Shown: positions 1 through 8,191, numbered from the stretch's first letter. The stretch: DNA of 33,807 nt from Corallococcus sp. CAG:1435 (GCA_000433775.1 HF998498.1:16494-50300), one strand, 5' to 3'. The notes: generated by a model from the letters alone, not told the origin. Numbers and translations are program-made.

Positions 1-188
1 TGGCCTCCGCCCGACGATGAACGGATGTACCTTGCGTGCGGTTTAACCACAGTGTGCAGCGGCTTTGCCGCATGCCAGATAGCCTGCGGGTCGGGACGCA
101 ACAACACAATGTTTTTCCACCGCTCCAACTTTTCGCCGTCGCCGGTTGCGTATATCTGATAATCTTTCCACTCGTTGTTTATTTTCAT
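1..188 (-). CDS. RlmI-like SAM-dependent methyltransferase, N-terminal fragment
   Basis: The gene starts with ATG at 186-188 and runs off the left edge, so only the first 62 residues are visible. They read MKINNEWKDYQIYATGDGEK followed by a segment containing LERW, LLRPDPQAIW and a HARYIRSSSGGG stretch. This pattern (DTGDGEKLERW, RPDPQ-W, then a Ser/Gly-rich turn) is what I recall for the N-terminus of class I SAM-dependent rRNA methyltransferases related to RlmI, which methylate 23S rRNA. The catalytic Rossmann domain lies outside the window, so the assignment rests on the N-terminal region only. No strong Shine-Dalgarno is visible (CAGGG lies about 12 nt upstream). It diverges from the phosphopantetheinyl transferase gene. 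Confidence 0.6.
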   Translation of the reverse strand, partial: MKINNEWKDYQIYATGDGEKLERWKNIVLLRPDPQAIWHAAKPLHTVVKPHARYIRSSSGGG

Positions 189-318
189 ATTTTCGTTTAC
201 CCTGAAAGGTACTGACCTTTCGAATATTCCTTCACAAACTTCAATACCTTTCTGCAAATGATATTATAATGTATTTTTGATATTTCTTCAACTGTTTTGT
301 TTGCAAAGGTTGACGACA

Positions 319-347
319 TTGACTTTTTTGCCGTCAAAGGGTATAAT
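319..347 (+). promoter_or_regulatory. Sigma-A promoter for the phosphopantetheinyl transferase gene
   Basis: TTGACT at 319-324 and TATAAT at 342-347 are separated by 17 nt, a near-consensus vegetative promoter. Transcription would begin near 354, just upstream of the GAGG ribosome binding site at 358-361. It lies inside the open frame upstream of codon 369, so the apparent N-terminal extension from TTG 297 is not translated. Confidence 0.75.
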
Positions 348-368
348 TTGTTTCAGCGAGGACAAATT

Positions 369-935
369 GTGAACAACAGCAACAACCAAACTTTTTCCAC
401 AACGGTGTTTGTGCATAAATTTCCTTACAAAAGCGGGGAAACACGAATGCAACTGCATCAACGTCAAAAGCAGTACGCAAAGCGGCTGCTTGATTTCGCC
501 ACGCAAAAAGTGTGGGGCAAAAGTCTGAAAGACGTTTGTTTTGAAACCTTGCCCGACGGGAAACCCGTTTGTCGCTGCGGATACATTTCCATTTCGCACA
601 GCGCAAACTGTGTGGCGGTTGCTTTAAGCGACAAGCCCGTGGGTGTTGACGTGCAGATATGCACAAATGTGCAAACGTTGAAAATTGCGGAAAAGATTTT
701 CACGAAAAACGAATTGCGTCAGTTGCAATCAGGGGAAAACTTTTTCGCCATCTGGTGCAGGAAAGAAGCGTTGTGGAAAAGCATGGACAATCAACCGACG
801 TCTTTTTTGCAGGTAGATTCTTCCTTTCGACAATTTACAGAAATGCAGGACGAAAACTTCTTTTTTGCCGTTACCGACAAAAATGCCGTGTTTGTAACGG
901 TGGAGGCTTTGCCACTTACTGCCTACGCACAGTAA
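369..935 (+). CDS. 4'-phosphopantetheinyl transferase, Sfp type
   Basis: The 188-residue product transfers 4'-phosphopantetheine from CoA to a carrier-protein serine, activating acyl or peptidyl carrier proteins. It carries the family signatures in order: SISHSANCVAVAL, then GVDVQ (equivalent of the Mg-binding GIDIE motif), then IWCRKEALWKS (equivalent of the WxxKEA motif). The open frame extends upstream to 297, but GTG 369 is chosen because GAGG lies 7 nt before it and a sigma-A promoter occupies 319-347. It is monocistronic in this window, with no carrier-protein or synthase gene nearby, so its substrate cannot be inferred. It is shorter than Sfp (about 220 residues), nearer to compact bacterial members. 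Confidence 0.85.
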   Translation: MNNSNNQTFSTTVFVHKFPYKSGETRMQLHQRQKQYAKRLLDFATQKVWGKSLKDVCFETLPDGKPVCRCGYISISHSANCVAVALSDKPVGVDVQICTNVQTLKIAEKIFTKNELRQLQSGENFFAIWCRKEALWKSMDNQPTSFLQVDSSFRQFTEMQDENFFFAVTDKNAVFVTVEALPLTAYAQ

Positions 936-1330
936 GCAAAATTTTGTGCGGTAAACCGCCGTTACGGAAAAAGGCTTTCAAACATTTTGTCAATGATTCG
1001 GCATTGTTACAAACGGAATTGATACACATGTGTGTACGACTTTTATACATACGTGTACAAGTTTTTGTTACCGTTCCGTTTTTTGTTTACTTTTTTGCTT
1101 CTTTTTCAAATATCATTGAAAATCAAAAAATACCGTATCGGCAAAGAAAAAATATACCAATGAATTAGAATCAATGAGTTTTTTTATTTCGTTGAAAGTG
1201 TATCGAAAGACAAAAATAACGTTACTTTAAGATAATTACACTACTTAATTACAAGTCGGCAACTTTTTGGTTGTTGCAATCCGTTGAAAGACAAACTGTC
1301 AGGTGGTTTTACAGTAAAATACTATTTAAC
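936..1330. other. Intergenic region, no gene recognised
   Basis: About 400 bases between the convergent phosphopantetheinyl transferase and ileS genes. It is AT-rich with two GTGTAC words 23-25 nt apart around 1031-1058. I see no RNA gene and no convincing ORF. Confidence 0.5.
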
Positions 1331-1367
1331 AAAAAAGGCAATGCAACAAAAAGTTGCATTGCCTTTT
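1331..1367 (-). terminator. Intrinsic terminator of ileS
   Basis: A 15-bp perfect stem (1333-1347 with 1353-1367, loop of five A on the plus strand) is followed on the minus strand by six T. It lies about 100 nt past the ileS stop. The plus strand has four T after the stem, so it could also stop plus-strand transcription. Confidence 0.85.
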
Positions 1368-1465
1368 CAAATGCTTGTTTTACACACACCAATCAAAAGG
1401 TCGCTTTTGTTTAACGCACACCTTTGCGTGTTGAAAGCCCGTCAAAATGCCAAAGTTTGCCACGC

Positions 1466-4400
1466 TTACGCCTTGGTGAGGTACAGCGTGAATGTCTGTC
1501 CGTTTACATCCCACTGTTTGCTGAAAGTTCCCTCGTTTGCCGAAACTACGGCGTTGGCAAGCGTACTTTGAGCAATTTCCGCTGCGTTGTTTTCAAACAC
1601 TTTGGAAAGTTTTTCGTCGGCAGAGTACCCCACCACAATGTGGTCGGTAACCACAAAACCGCACTCCTTGCGCATAGTTTGAATTTTGGATATTATTTCA
1701 CGCACAATTCCTTCTTCCACAAGGGCATCCGTCAAAGTTACGTCCAAAGCCACGGTGTCGCCGTGATCGGACACAACCGAGTAGCCCTCTTTGTTTTTGG
1801 TGGATATCAGCAAATCCTGTTCCGACACGACAACGGCGTTACCGTCGATGTCGAAGGTGTAGGTGCCGCCGTTTTTGACGGAGTCCACCACCTCTTTTGC
1901 CTTGTCGCCGAGGTTGGCAAAGCACTCTCTTATCTTGTTGAGCAACTTGCCGTACTTGGGACCCAAAGTTTTCAGTTGCGGTTTGATTTCGTACTGCGCA
2001 AACTCATCGGCGGAAGATACAAACACCACCTGTTTGAGATTGAGTTCGTTTTTGACAATATCCGTCATTTCGCTGTCGAACTTGCCCTTGGTAGCAACGT
2101 ACATGGTGGCAAGGGGCTGACGGTTTTTGATGTTGGCGGCATTTCTTGCGCTGCGTCCCAACACAACGATGTCCAGCACCTTTTCCATTGCCTCGTTGAG
2201 TTTTTTGTCGATGAGCGTTTCGTCGGCAACGGGGAAGGAACAAAGGTGTACCGAACGGGGCGCATCGGCAAAGAAGTTAGCAGTGATGTTCTGATAGATA
2301 CTTTCTGTGATGAACGGCACAAAAGGCGCACTTACCTTTACCAAAGTGTCAAGCACCGTGTACAGCGTCATGTACGCCGCCTGCTTGTCCTCCGTCCAGT
2401 CGCTTCCCCAATATCTTTCACGGCAGCGACGCACGTACCAGTTGGAAAGCATATCGGTGAATCTTTCTATGCTGCGTGCCGTTTCGGTAATTTCGTAGTT
2501 GGAAAGTCCCCTGTCCACCGTCTTTACAAGTTGATTTACTTCCGACAAAATCCACTTGTCCATGAGGGAAAGTTTGCACTGCGAAAGGGTGTAGCGTGAG
2601 GGGTCGAAGTTGTCGATGTCGGCGTACAGCACGTAAAATGCGTAGGTGTTCCACAACGTACCCAAAAATCTGCGTTGCGTTTCCGAAACGGCCTCGTCGT
2701 AGAAACGGCTGGGAAGCCACGGCGACGACGAGGTGTAGAAGTACCAACGCACTGCGTCGGCGCCCTGTTTGTTGAAACTGTCCCACGGGTCGACGACGTT
2801 GCCCTTGTGCTTGGACATTTTAACGCCGTGTTCGTCGCCCACCAAACCCAAAACTATGCAGTTTTTGAAGGGTGCTTTGTCAAACAACAGCGTGGAAACG
2901 GCAAGCAAAGTGTAAAACCAACCACGTGTCTGATCCACCGCTTCGCTGATGAAATCGGCGGGGAAATTGCGCTGGAAAAGTTCCTTGTTTTCAAACGGAT
3001 AGTGGAATTGCGCATATGGCATGCTGCCGCTGTCAAACCAGCAGTCGATAACTTCCGGCGCGCGTACAAACTGACCGCCACAGTCGCAATCCCACTTGCA
3101 CTCGTCAATGAAAGGACGGTGAAGTTCGATGTTTTCGCTGCAACCGCATTTTTCCGCAAGTTCCTTTCTGCTGCCGATGACATGCACCTTGCCGCATTTG
3201 TTGCATATCCACACGGGCAAAGGCGTGCCCCAGTACCTGTCACGTGAAATACCCCAGTCGATGACGTTTTCCAGGAAGTTGCCCATACGTCCGCTTCCTA
3301 TTGTGGGGGGAATCCAGTTGACGGAGGCGTTTGCTTTCAACAAACGGTCTTTGACTGCCGTCATTTTTATGAACCACGATTTTCTTGCGTAATAGATGAG
3401 AGGGGTGTCGCAACGCCAACAGTGCGGATAACTGTGTTCGTACATCAGTTCTTTGAAAAGCAATCCCCTTTGCTTCAAGTCGGCAAGAATAAGTTTATCC
3501 GCCGCTTTGCAGAATACGCCGGTAAGATTGCCGCAACCTTCCACAAATTTGCCGTCTTCGCCCACAAGTTGAACAAGAGGCAAATGATACCTTCTGCCGA
3601 CGTTGGCGTCGTCTTCACCGAAAGCGGGCGCAATGTGCACTATTCCCGTGCCGTCGGTGAGGGTAACGTAACTGTCATTTACAACGTAGTAGCAATTTTC
3701 CGCATTGGCGTAGGTGTACAGCGGTTTGTAATGCACACCCTCGAAGTAACTGCCCTTGTGCGTTTCCAGCACAGTGTAACTGCCCTCTTCAAAGTGATTT
3801 GCCACAAGTTCCTTGGCAAGAATGTACTTTTCTTCTCCGCTTTGAATTGTTACGTAGTCGTAGTCGGCATTCATACACAACGCCACGTTGGAGGGCAAAG
3901 TCCAAGGGGTGGTAGTCCATGCAAGAAAATAGGTGTCGGCCCTGTCAACAAGTTGGAATTTCGCCACGGCGGACTTTTCCCTGACGTCTTTGTAGCCTTG
4001 CGCCACTTCATGACTGGAAAGCGCCGTTCCGCAACGGGGGCAGTAGGGAACAATTTTGAATCCTTTGTACAAAAGCCCCTTGTCGTAGATGGTTTTCAAT
4101 GCCCACCATTCCGATTCGATGTAGTTGTTGTCGTAGGTTACGTAGGGATGTTCCATATCCGCCCAGTAGCCGACACGGTCGGAAAGTTCCTCCCACTCGT
4201 GCTTGTACTTCCACACCGATTCTTTGCACTTTTCCACAAAAGGTTTTATTCCGTACGCCTCTATTTGCTTTTTACCGTCGATACCCAAAGATTTTTCCAC
4301 TTCAAGTTCCACGGGCAGACCGTGAGTGTCCCATCCTGCCTTGCGCAACACGTTTTTGCCCTTCATTACCTGAAAACGGGGAATAAGGTCCTTTATCGAA

Positions 4401-4585
4401 CGTGTCAGCACATGCCCGATGTGAGGTTTGCCGTTGGCTGTCGGGGGACCGTCGTAGAAGGTGAAACTGCCGTCACCCTTTGCCATTGTCTGTTGGAAAA
4501 TTTTGTTGTCCTTCCAAAACTTCAAAACTTCCAATTCTCTGTCTACAAAGTTAAGCGAACTGTCAACTTTTTTGTACTTAGACAT
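1466..4585 (-). CDS. ileS: Isoleucyl-tRNA synthetase, type 2
   Basis: The 1039-residue cytoplasmic enzyme charges tRNA-Ile with isoleucine. ATG 4585 is chosen because AAGGAG lies just upstream and the frame before it (63 more residues) has no ribosome binding site. PTANGKPHIGH carries the HIGH motif at residues 55-58 and KMSKH is at 589-593, followed by a long anticodon-binding region. The length and the GWDTHGLPVELEVEK segment match the long, eukaryote-like type 2 IleRS common in Clostridia rather than the type 1 E. coli form. A T-box leader lies upstream and a terminator about 100 nt downstream; the gene appears monocistronic. Confidence 0.97.
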   Translation of the reverse strand: MSKYKKVDSSLNFVDRELEVLKFWKDNKIFQQTMAKGDGSFTFYDGPPTANGKPHIGHVLTRSIKDLIPRFQVMKGKNVLRKAGWDTHGLPVELEVEKSLGIDGKKQIEAYGIKPFVEKCKESVWKYKHEWEELSDRVGYWADMEHPYVTYDNNYIESEWWALKTIYDKGLLYKGFKIVPYCPRCGTALSSHEVAQGYKDVREKSAVAKFQLVDRADTYFLAWTTTPWTLPSNVALCMNADYDYVTIQSGEEKYILAKELVANHFEEGSYTVLETHKGSYFEGVHYKPLYTYANAENCYYVVNDSYVTLTDGTGIVHIAPAFGEDDANVGRRYHLPLVQLVGEDGKFVEGCGNLTGVFCKAADKLILADLKQRGLLFKELMYEHSYPHCWRCDTPLIYYARKSWFIKMTAVKDRLLKANASVNWIPPTIGSGRMGNFLENVIDWGISRDRYWGTPLPVWICNKCGKVHVIGSRKELAEKCGCSENIELHRPFIDECKWDCDCGGQFVRAPEVIDCWFDSGSMPYAQFHYPFENKELFQRNFPADFISEAVDQTRGWFYTLLAVSTLLFDKAPFKNCIVLGLVGDEHGVKMSKHKGNVVDPWDSFNKQGADAVRWYFYTSSSPWLPSRFYDEAVSETQRRFLGTLWNTYAFYVLYADIDNFDPSRYTLSQCKLSLMDKWILSEVNQLVKTVDRGLSNYEITETARSIERFTDMLSNWYVRRCRERYWGSDWTEDKQAAYMTLYTVLDTLVKVSAPFVPFITESIYQNITANFFADAPRSVHLCSFPVADETLIDKKLNEAMEKVLDIVVLGRSARNAANIKNRQPLATMYVATKGKFDSEMTDIVKNELNLKQVVFVSSADEFAQYEIKPQLKTLGPKYGKLLNKIRECFANLGDKAKEVVDSVKNGGTYTFDIDGNAVVVSEQDLLISTKNKEGYSVVSDHGDTVALDVTLTDALVEEGIVREIISKIQTMRKECGFVVTDHIVVGYSADEKLSKVFENNAAEIAQSTLANAVVSANEGTFSKQWDVNGQTFTLYLTKA

Positions 4586-4740
4586 TTCTGCTCCTTTTTC
4601 CGCATGCGGAAACAATAATTTTTTACAATGAATTTGCTTTGCAATGCAAACGGTAATGCTTGCGTGCAAAAAACTGACGTCAATGCAACCTGCCTTGACT
4701 ACAAACGGCACACGCAAAATAAATTTGACATTGCAAAAAT

Positions 4741-4770
4741 AAAAAATCGGCGTGTTTGAAAAACACTCCG
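4741..4770 (-). terminator. Leader terminator upstream of ileS
   Basis: The 9-position stem (4748-4756 with 4762-4770, one A/G mismatch) is followed on the minus strand by six T. It lies about 155 nt before the ileS start codon, with no upstream gene close enough to need it, as expected for T-box attenuation. Confidence 0.75.
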
Positions 4771-4985
4771 ACAAAGAGGGGTTACCATTTCAAACAGGTA
4801 CGTTCACAAAGGTGAATTATACCGTGCGCCGTGATAACGGAACGCCACCGTACCCGCCTACAAAATTTCGGCAGGTCTGCTTGCAGGGTGATGGCTTTCA
4901 AAACTTTTCCGTTGTGCCTTTCACCGTGCGGCACAATCTCTGTGCGGAGTTTTTTGCAGTCTTGTCCCTGCTCAAACGCATTTAT
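4741..4985 (-). promoter_or_regulatory. T-box leader (tRNA-Ile sensing) of ileS
   Basis: Read on the minus strand, the leader has stem I landmarks: an AGAGA bulge (plus 4937-4941), a GGTGAAA distal loop (4919-4925) closed by TTGTGCC/GGCACAA, and a candidate specifier codon ATC (4890-4892) inside GAAAGCCATCACCC. ATC is an isoleucine codon, agreeing with the downstream gene. A UGGU at plus 4784-4787 could pair with the ACCA end of uncharged tRNA-Ile, and a leader terminator follows at 4741-4770. GTTTGAAA just before the UGGU can pair with TTTCAAAC in the terminator, a possible antiterminator. The canonical AGGGTGGTACCGCG box is not present, so the antiterminator assignment is inferred. Confidence 0.75.
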
Positions 4986-5011
4986 AAGCAATATTACATG
5001 TATTTTATCAA
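4981..5011 (-). promoter_or_regulatory. Candidate promoter of the ileS leader
   Basis: TTGATA (plus 5006-5011) is followed on the minus strand by TATAAA (plus 4981-4986) with a 19-nt spacer, or TTATAA with 18. The start would fall just before T-box stem I. The spacer is longer than ideal. Confidence 0.4.
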
Positions 5012-5050
5012 AAAAATTTTAAGAATGCAACTGTTTGACGAAAGTTGCAT
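5011..5050 (-). terminator. Candidate terminator of the DUF896/ATPase/pyrophosphatase-like operon
   Basis: ATGCAACT and AGTTGCAT (5025-5032, 5043-5050) form an 8-bp stem, followed on the minus strand by TCTTAAAATTTTTT. It is 264 nt past the last stop codon of the operon. The intervening 5051-5313 shows no gene. Confidence 0.4.
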
Positions 5051-5313
5051 CTGAGAGCAATTTCCCTGCGTGTTACAGACAAGCGTCGAGATGCCTTCGC
5101 CCTTAACCTGCAATTTACCTATGAAAAGGGCGATTCTGACGCTGAAAATTTGGGGAAACAAGCCGACGTCACAAATTATTTACCGACGGCAAACACAAAT
5201 TGCCGCACTGCTGAAAACAATTTGTTAAACTTGTTGCTACAAAAAATGTTTGTGTGGGCGATTGTGCAAAATTAAAGCACACTTGCACACATGCGCAACG
5301 GTACAGAAACACA

Positions 5314-5958
5314 TCATTCCGTCAAAATTACCGTGTTGAAGTACTTTTCTTGAAAATTTATCTGACGGGCAATTTCCTCTTTGGAAAATTCCACGCCGTC
5401 GGGAGCGACGACAAGTTTGCTTTCGTTGTCGTCTTGGCGCACGGCTACCGCAATCACCTTGCCCGTGAAACTTTCCAACGGCTCGTCCACGCCCAGAATG
5501 TAGGCGTCCTGCCAATCGCCGTCCCCGCCCATGAGATTTTCGATGTAGCCGTAGTTGACGGGATAGTACAAATCGGGGTAATCGAGATGAACGCTTCCCA
5601 AAGGTCTGTCCACAGTTACCGTTACCGTCTGACCGATGATGTTGTCTCCTTCGCCTTCGCTTTCTCCCAACATTGACAAGTACAAATCCACAGCCTGTTG
5701 CCAAAACTCGAAAGGCACATAAATTCGATAGGCAGTGGCGTCCCTCGAAGACATAAATTCACTTGGAAAAGCAAAGCACACAACGCCGTTGTTTTGGAAA
5801 ATGTGTTGCAGACTTTCCGCCCAAACGGTGTTCAGTTCCACCAAAAGACACATGTCCCCATCTTTGGCAGGGCGTGCAGACGCACCGCAATATGCGCAGA
5901 TATCGCTTTCCGACACGTGATAACAGTTTTCACAGTAAAAAAATTTCATATCATTCAT
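5314..5958 (-). CDS. Zinc-ribbon / DUF2007-like / pyrophosphatase-like protein
   Basis: This 214-residue protein has three parts. Residues 9-24 form a short zinc ribbon (C9xxC12, C21xxC24). Residues about 35-100 resemble the small DUF2007 domain of putative signalling proteins. Residues about 112-214 match the compact Firmicutes family annotated as inorganic pyrophosphatase, with VTVDRPLGS, YPVNYGYI, a DGDWQDAYILG segment comparable to DGDPLD of family I pyrophosphatases, and VAPDGVEFSKEEI. The acidic residues of the DGDxxD segment are kept, but the downstream metal-binding part is not clearly canonical, so activity is unproven. ATG 5958 is preferred over ATG 5949 because GAGG lies 11 nt upstream. 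It is the last gene of a three-gene operon, 55 nt after the ATPase gene. Confidence 0.75.
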   Translation of the reverse strand: MNDMKFFYCENCYHVSESDICAYCGASARPAKDGDMCLLVELNTVWAESLQHIFQNNGVVCFAFPSEFMSSRDATAYRIYVPFEFWQQAVDLYLSMLGESEGEGDNIIGQTVTVTVDRPLGSVHLDYPDLYYPVNYGYIENLMGGDGDWQDAYILGVDEPLESFTGKVIAVAVRQDDNESKLVVAPDGVEFSKEEIARQINFQEKYFNTVILTE

Positions 5959-6013
5959 TCGGCGTATAACCTCAACATATGCACAATTGTGCAAACGTGC
6001 AAGTTTTTCAAAA

Positions 6014-6784
6014 TCAAAACAGCCTGTCTTTATTTTTGAAAAACATGGAAAGAAAACTGACGTTGGAAAGGTTTTCCCAACTTGTAGGCACAAAACGGTC
6101 GTTCTGCACCTCGTAGACGTCGGCTTCCGGTATTGCAGCCACTATCGGCGAGTGGGTGCAAATGACAAACTGACAGTTGCGATTTTGTGCGGCGTCTTTG
6201 ATGTGTGCGGCAAGCAAAAACTGATTTTCCGACGATAGCGCCGCTTCCGGCTCGTCGATGATGTACAAGCCGTCGTTTTTAAGTCTTTTGTCGAAAAACG
6301 CCAAAAAACTTTGCCCGTGGGACACCTCGGCGAGATTTACACCGTAAAAATCCTCGAAGGACAACAGCGTTTCCATATGCGGACTGCGTGCCAATGCCTT
6401 GGCGTAGTCGGACATAACGGTGTCGGCGTTTATTTCCTCTATTGCACGCACGGCGTCCTGCTTGCGTTCTTCCACGTCTCGCACAAACTGTACAAACTCT
6501 TCCGCAGAAAAATAGAAACTGCGCTTGGGTTTGAAACGGCGTGTGAAAGCAAACCTCTTGGCATTTTCCGTAAATACCGTTGAGGTGGTTTTTTCGTAGG
6601 AAACGCACACGCAGTTGCAAACGGTGGCAAGAAGTTTGGCAAATGTCGTCTTTCCGCAGCCGTTGTCGCCACAAATTACCGTTACGCTTTTGTGAAAATC
6701 AAACACGGGAGTGTTTACTACAAGCGGAATAAACGGATACCCTTCCGCCACGCTTTTCACTGCAAACTGTGAAAGAAATTGCAT
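6014..6784 (-). CDS. ABC-fold AAA-family ATPase (COG3910-like)
   Basis: The 256-residue soluble protein is a single ATP-binding cassette with no membrane segment. It shows Walker A GDNGCGKTT (39-47), an ABC signature SHGQ (155-158), Walker B LYIIDEPE (173-180) and an H-loop CTHSP (209-213). The short region between Walker A and signature, and the FxxxDKRLK lid sequence, resemble the predicted ATPase family COG3910 and related SMC/RecF-like proteins. Its substrate is unknown. It starts 5 nt after the DUF896 stop and is followed after 55 nt by the pyrophosphatase-like gene. No obvious toxin, nuclease or phage partner is adjacent, so a defence role is not supported. Confidence 0.8.
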   Translation of the reverse strand: MQFLSQFAVKSVAEGYPFIPLVVNTPVFDFHKSVTVICGDNGCGKTTFAKLLATVCNCVCVSYEKTTSTVFTENAKRFAFTRRFKPKRSFYFSAEEFVQFVRDVEERKQDAVRAIEEINADTVMSDYAKALARSPHMETLLSFEDFYGVNLAEVSHGQSFLAFFDKRLKNDGLYIIDEPEAALSSENQFLLAAHIKDAAQNRNCQFVICTHSPIVAAIPEADVYEVQNDRFVPTSWENLSNVSFLSMFFKNKDRLF

Positions 6785-6789
6785 ACCGT

Positions 6790-6990
6790 TTACTGTTTTT
6801 TGCGCAATTTGCGTTTGCCGTTTTCGTCCACGACGTAGGTGTTTTCCAACGTTTGTATTACGCCTTCACGCCACTCGGCAATGTACTCGCCACGCAGTTG
6901 CGCCTGCTCGGCTTTTTCTTCCTCCGTCAGACCTTCCGTTTTGGCTTTTTTTGCAAGAAAGTTGATTCTTTCGATTTTTTCCTGTAACAT
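6790..6990 (-). CDS. DUF896 (YnzC-like) small protein
   Basis: The 66-residue, highly charged, helical protein matches the DUF896 family of Firmicutes, typified by Bacillus YnzC. Recognisable segments are [20 protein letters not shown] at the N-terminus, [13 protein letters not shown], and [16 protein letters not shown] at the end. Its molecular role is not established; the family folds as a helical hairpin. AAGGTG lies 4 nt before the ATG at 6988-6990. It is the first gene of an operon with a consensus promoter at 7021-7049. Confidence 0.9.
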   Translation of the reverse strand: MLQEKIERINFLAKKAKTEGLTEEEKAEQAQLRGEYIAEWREGVIQTLENTYVVDENGKRKLRKKQ

Positions 6991-7020
6991 AATTCACCTT
7001 GAAAATAATGTTGTGGATAC

Positions 7021-7049
7021 ATTTTACCACCCTGTTTTTGCGCCGTCAA
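7021..7049 (-). promoter_or_regulatory. Sigma-A promoter of the DUF896 operon
   Basis: On the minus strand TTGACG (plus 7044-7049) and TAAAAT (plus 7021-7026) are separated by 17 nt. The start site would be about 25 nt upstream of the DUF896 ATG. Confidence 0.75.
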
Positions 7050-7522
7050 GCGTGAAAGAACATTGCCTGCACTTTTCCGAAAAGGACTTCAATGCAACAT
7101 TTTTCACGGTACACACAAGGCAAAACAGAACCTTACCGAACAACAAAACAACGGCACAAAACGGCTTAACAGTGAAAAGCAACGGAACTTCACGCAAAAT
7201 TACACGCAGGCAGAAGCAAAATATTGACCCTTTGCAAGCAACGCTTTGTTTTTTGGGCGGTTCACAGGGTGAGGGCGTAACAAAATTTGCGTTTGTCCAC
7301 GTCGTTAGCCGACACATGAAAAACGAGGGGAAAACGCACACCGTGTTTGCAGAAACAGGCAGGGACTTTCACATTTTTCAAAACATTCATCAGAATTTGT
7401 GCATTGCAGGCAAAGTTTGCAATTACCGCACGCTTATCTTGCACTGTTGCACGACAACCAAAGGGACACAAAATGCTTGCAAATTACCGCACAATGCGAC
7501 AAAAACGCCGACTTTCAAACAG
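7050..7522. other. Intergenic region, no gene recognised
   Basis: About 470 bases between the divergent DUF896 operon and SRP RNA. It is rich in CAAAC/GCAAA words and has AATTACCGCAC at 7421-7431 and again at 7483-7493. No ORF has a ribosome binding site and family-like sequence, and I see no RNA gene. Confidence 0.5.
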
Positions 7523-7551
7523 TTGCAATTTTTTTTACGATAGTGTATAAT
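7523..7551 (+). promoter_or_regulatory. Sigma-A promoter of the SRP RNA gene
   Basis: TTGCAA at 7523-7528 and TATAAT at 7546-7551 are separated by 17 nt. The predicted start, near 7558, coincides with the 5' end expected from pairing of the RNA ends. Confidence 0.8.
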
Positions 7552-7557
7552 GTGTGT

Positions 7558-7828
7558 TACTGTGCTAGGCGGGGAGCTAGCGGTGCCCTGTTACCTACAA
7601 TCCGCTACAGTAGGGCTGAATGTTGCAGGCGGCTTTCTGCGTGGGAAGCAGGCCTTTGCAAGGAGCGTTGATACCAAGGTCTTGTGCAACGTGATACTGT
7701 CAACCGTGTCAGGGTGGGAACACAGCAGCACTACGCAGATTGAGCGTGTGCCACAAGGTTGCTTTGGAGTAGCCACCTACAAAGATACCGTTTCGGCGTA
7801 GACTGTCAACTGCATCGCACAGTATTTC
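7558..7828 (+). ncRNA. ffs: Signal recognition particle RNA, large Bacillus type
   Basis: The transcript of about 270 nt is the RNA scaffold of the signal recognition particle, binding Ffh and targeting membrane proteins to the Sec translocon. The Alu-domain start GTGCTAGGCGGGGAG...GCGGTGCCCTG matches the Bacillus scRNA. The apical hairpin is intact at 7709-7729: TCAGG, a GTG/CAC stem closed by the GGAA loop, then AGCAGC. The 5' TACTGTG and 3' CACAGTA can pair to close the molecule. The length and Alu domain place it with the long Firmicutes form rather than the 4.5S form. It has its own promoter and terminator. Confidence 0.93.
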
Positions 7829-7835
7829 GACTTTT

Positions 7836-7862
7836 ACGGACTGCAAAAGCAGTCCGTTTTTT
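7836..7862 (+). terminator. SRP RNA terminator
   Basis: A perfect 9-bp stem ACGGACTGC/GCAGTCCGT with an AAAA loop is followed by a run of T ending at 7862. Confidence 0.9.
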
Positions 7863-7870
7863 GTTGTATT

Positions 7871-7953
7871 GCCGCTTTTTACCTGCAAACTGCACGACTT
7901 GCAGAAAATTTCCCCACCGCTTTAAGGTGGAAAATGATGCCCAACTTGTGAAC
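7871..7953 (+). repeat. 83-bp direct repeat A, copy 1
   Basis: This copy differs from the one at 8289-8371 at a single position (C7875 versus T8293). The unit can form two hairpins, CTGCAA...TTGCAG and CCACC...GGTGG, and ends GATGCCCAACTTGTGAAC. It is non-coding as far as I can see. A more diverged relative (AACTTGCAAACTACTGTGC) is at about 8111-8129. Confidence 0.9.
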
Positions 7954-8004
7954 AATTTTTTTTGCGCCTTACATTATGGTTTGTTTTTTCGATGTTGCCG
8001 TTTG

Positions 8005-8080
8005 TTTTTTGCCGGTTTGTTTGTTTTTTGCCGAGAACTGATTTATTGCTAATTCGATAATTACTTTAACACTGCAAAAA
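8005..8080 (+). repeat. 76-bp direct repeat B, copy 1
   Basis: An identical stretch recurs at 8192-8267, an offset of 187 nt. It starts TTTTTTGCCGG and ends CACTGCAAAAA. The flanking TTTGTTTTTTGCCG word is itself repeated in tandem just upstream, so the repeat is nested. Confidence 0.9.
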
Positions 8081-8191
8081 CTCAATATTTTTTGTTGCCC
8101 TTGTATTTTTTAACTTGCAAACTACTGTGCAACTTACTGAATATGTTTTGTTTTTCTATGTTGCCATTTGTTTTTTGCCGGTTTCGTGTGT

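Noticed and set aside
1424..4618. Long plus-strand open frames of 391 and 398 codons opposite ileS
   Set aside because: They are antisense to a full-length ileS with intact motifs, lack ribosome binding sites and show no protein family resemblance.
4832..4860. GGTGG-containing stretch in the ileS leader as the T-box sequence
   Set aside because: The base after TGG is C, which would not pair with the A discriminator of tRNA-Ile, and it lies about 70 nt from the terminator; the UGGU at 4784-4787 fits better.
6014..6784. ABC-fold ATPase as part of a phage-defence system
   Set aside because: It lacks an adjacent nuclease, toxin or reverse transcriptase, and sits in an operon with DUF896 and a pyrophosphatase-like gene.
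6839..7543. 234-codon plus-strand frame across the DUF896 promoter
   Set aside because: It is antisense to DUF896 and crosses two promoters; composition is that of intergenic DNA.
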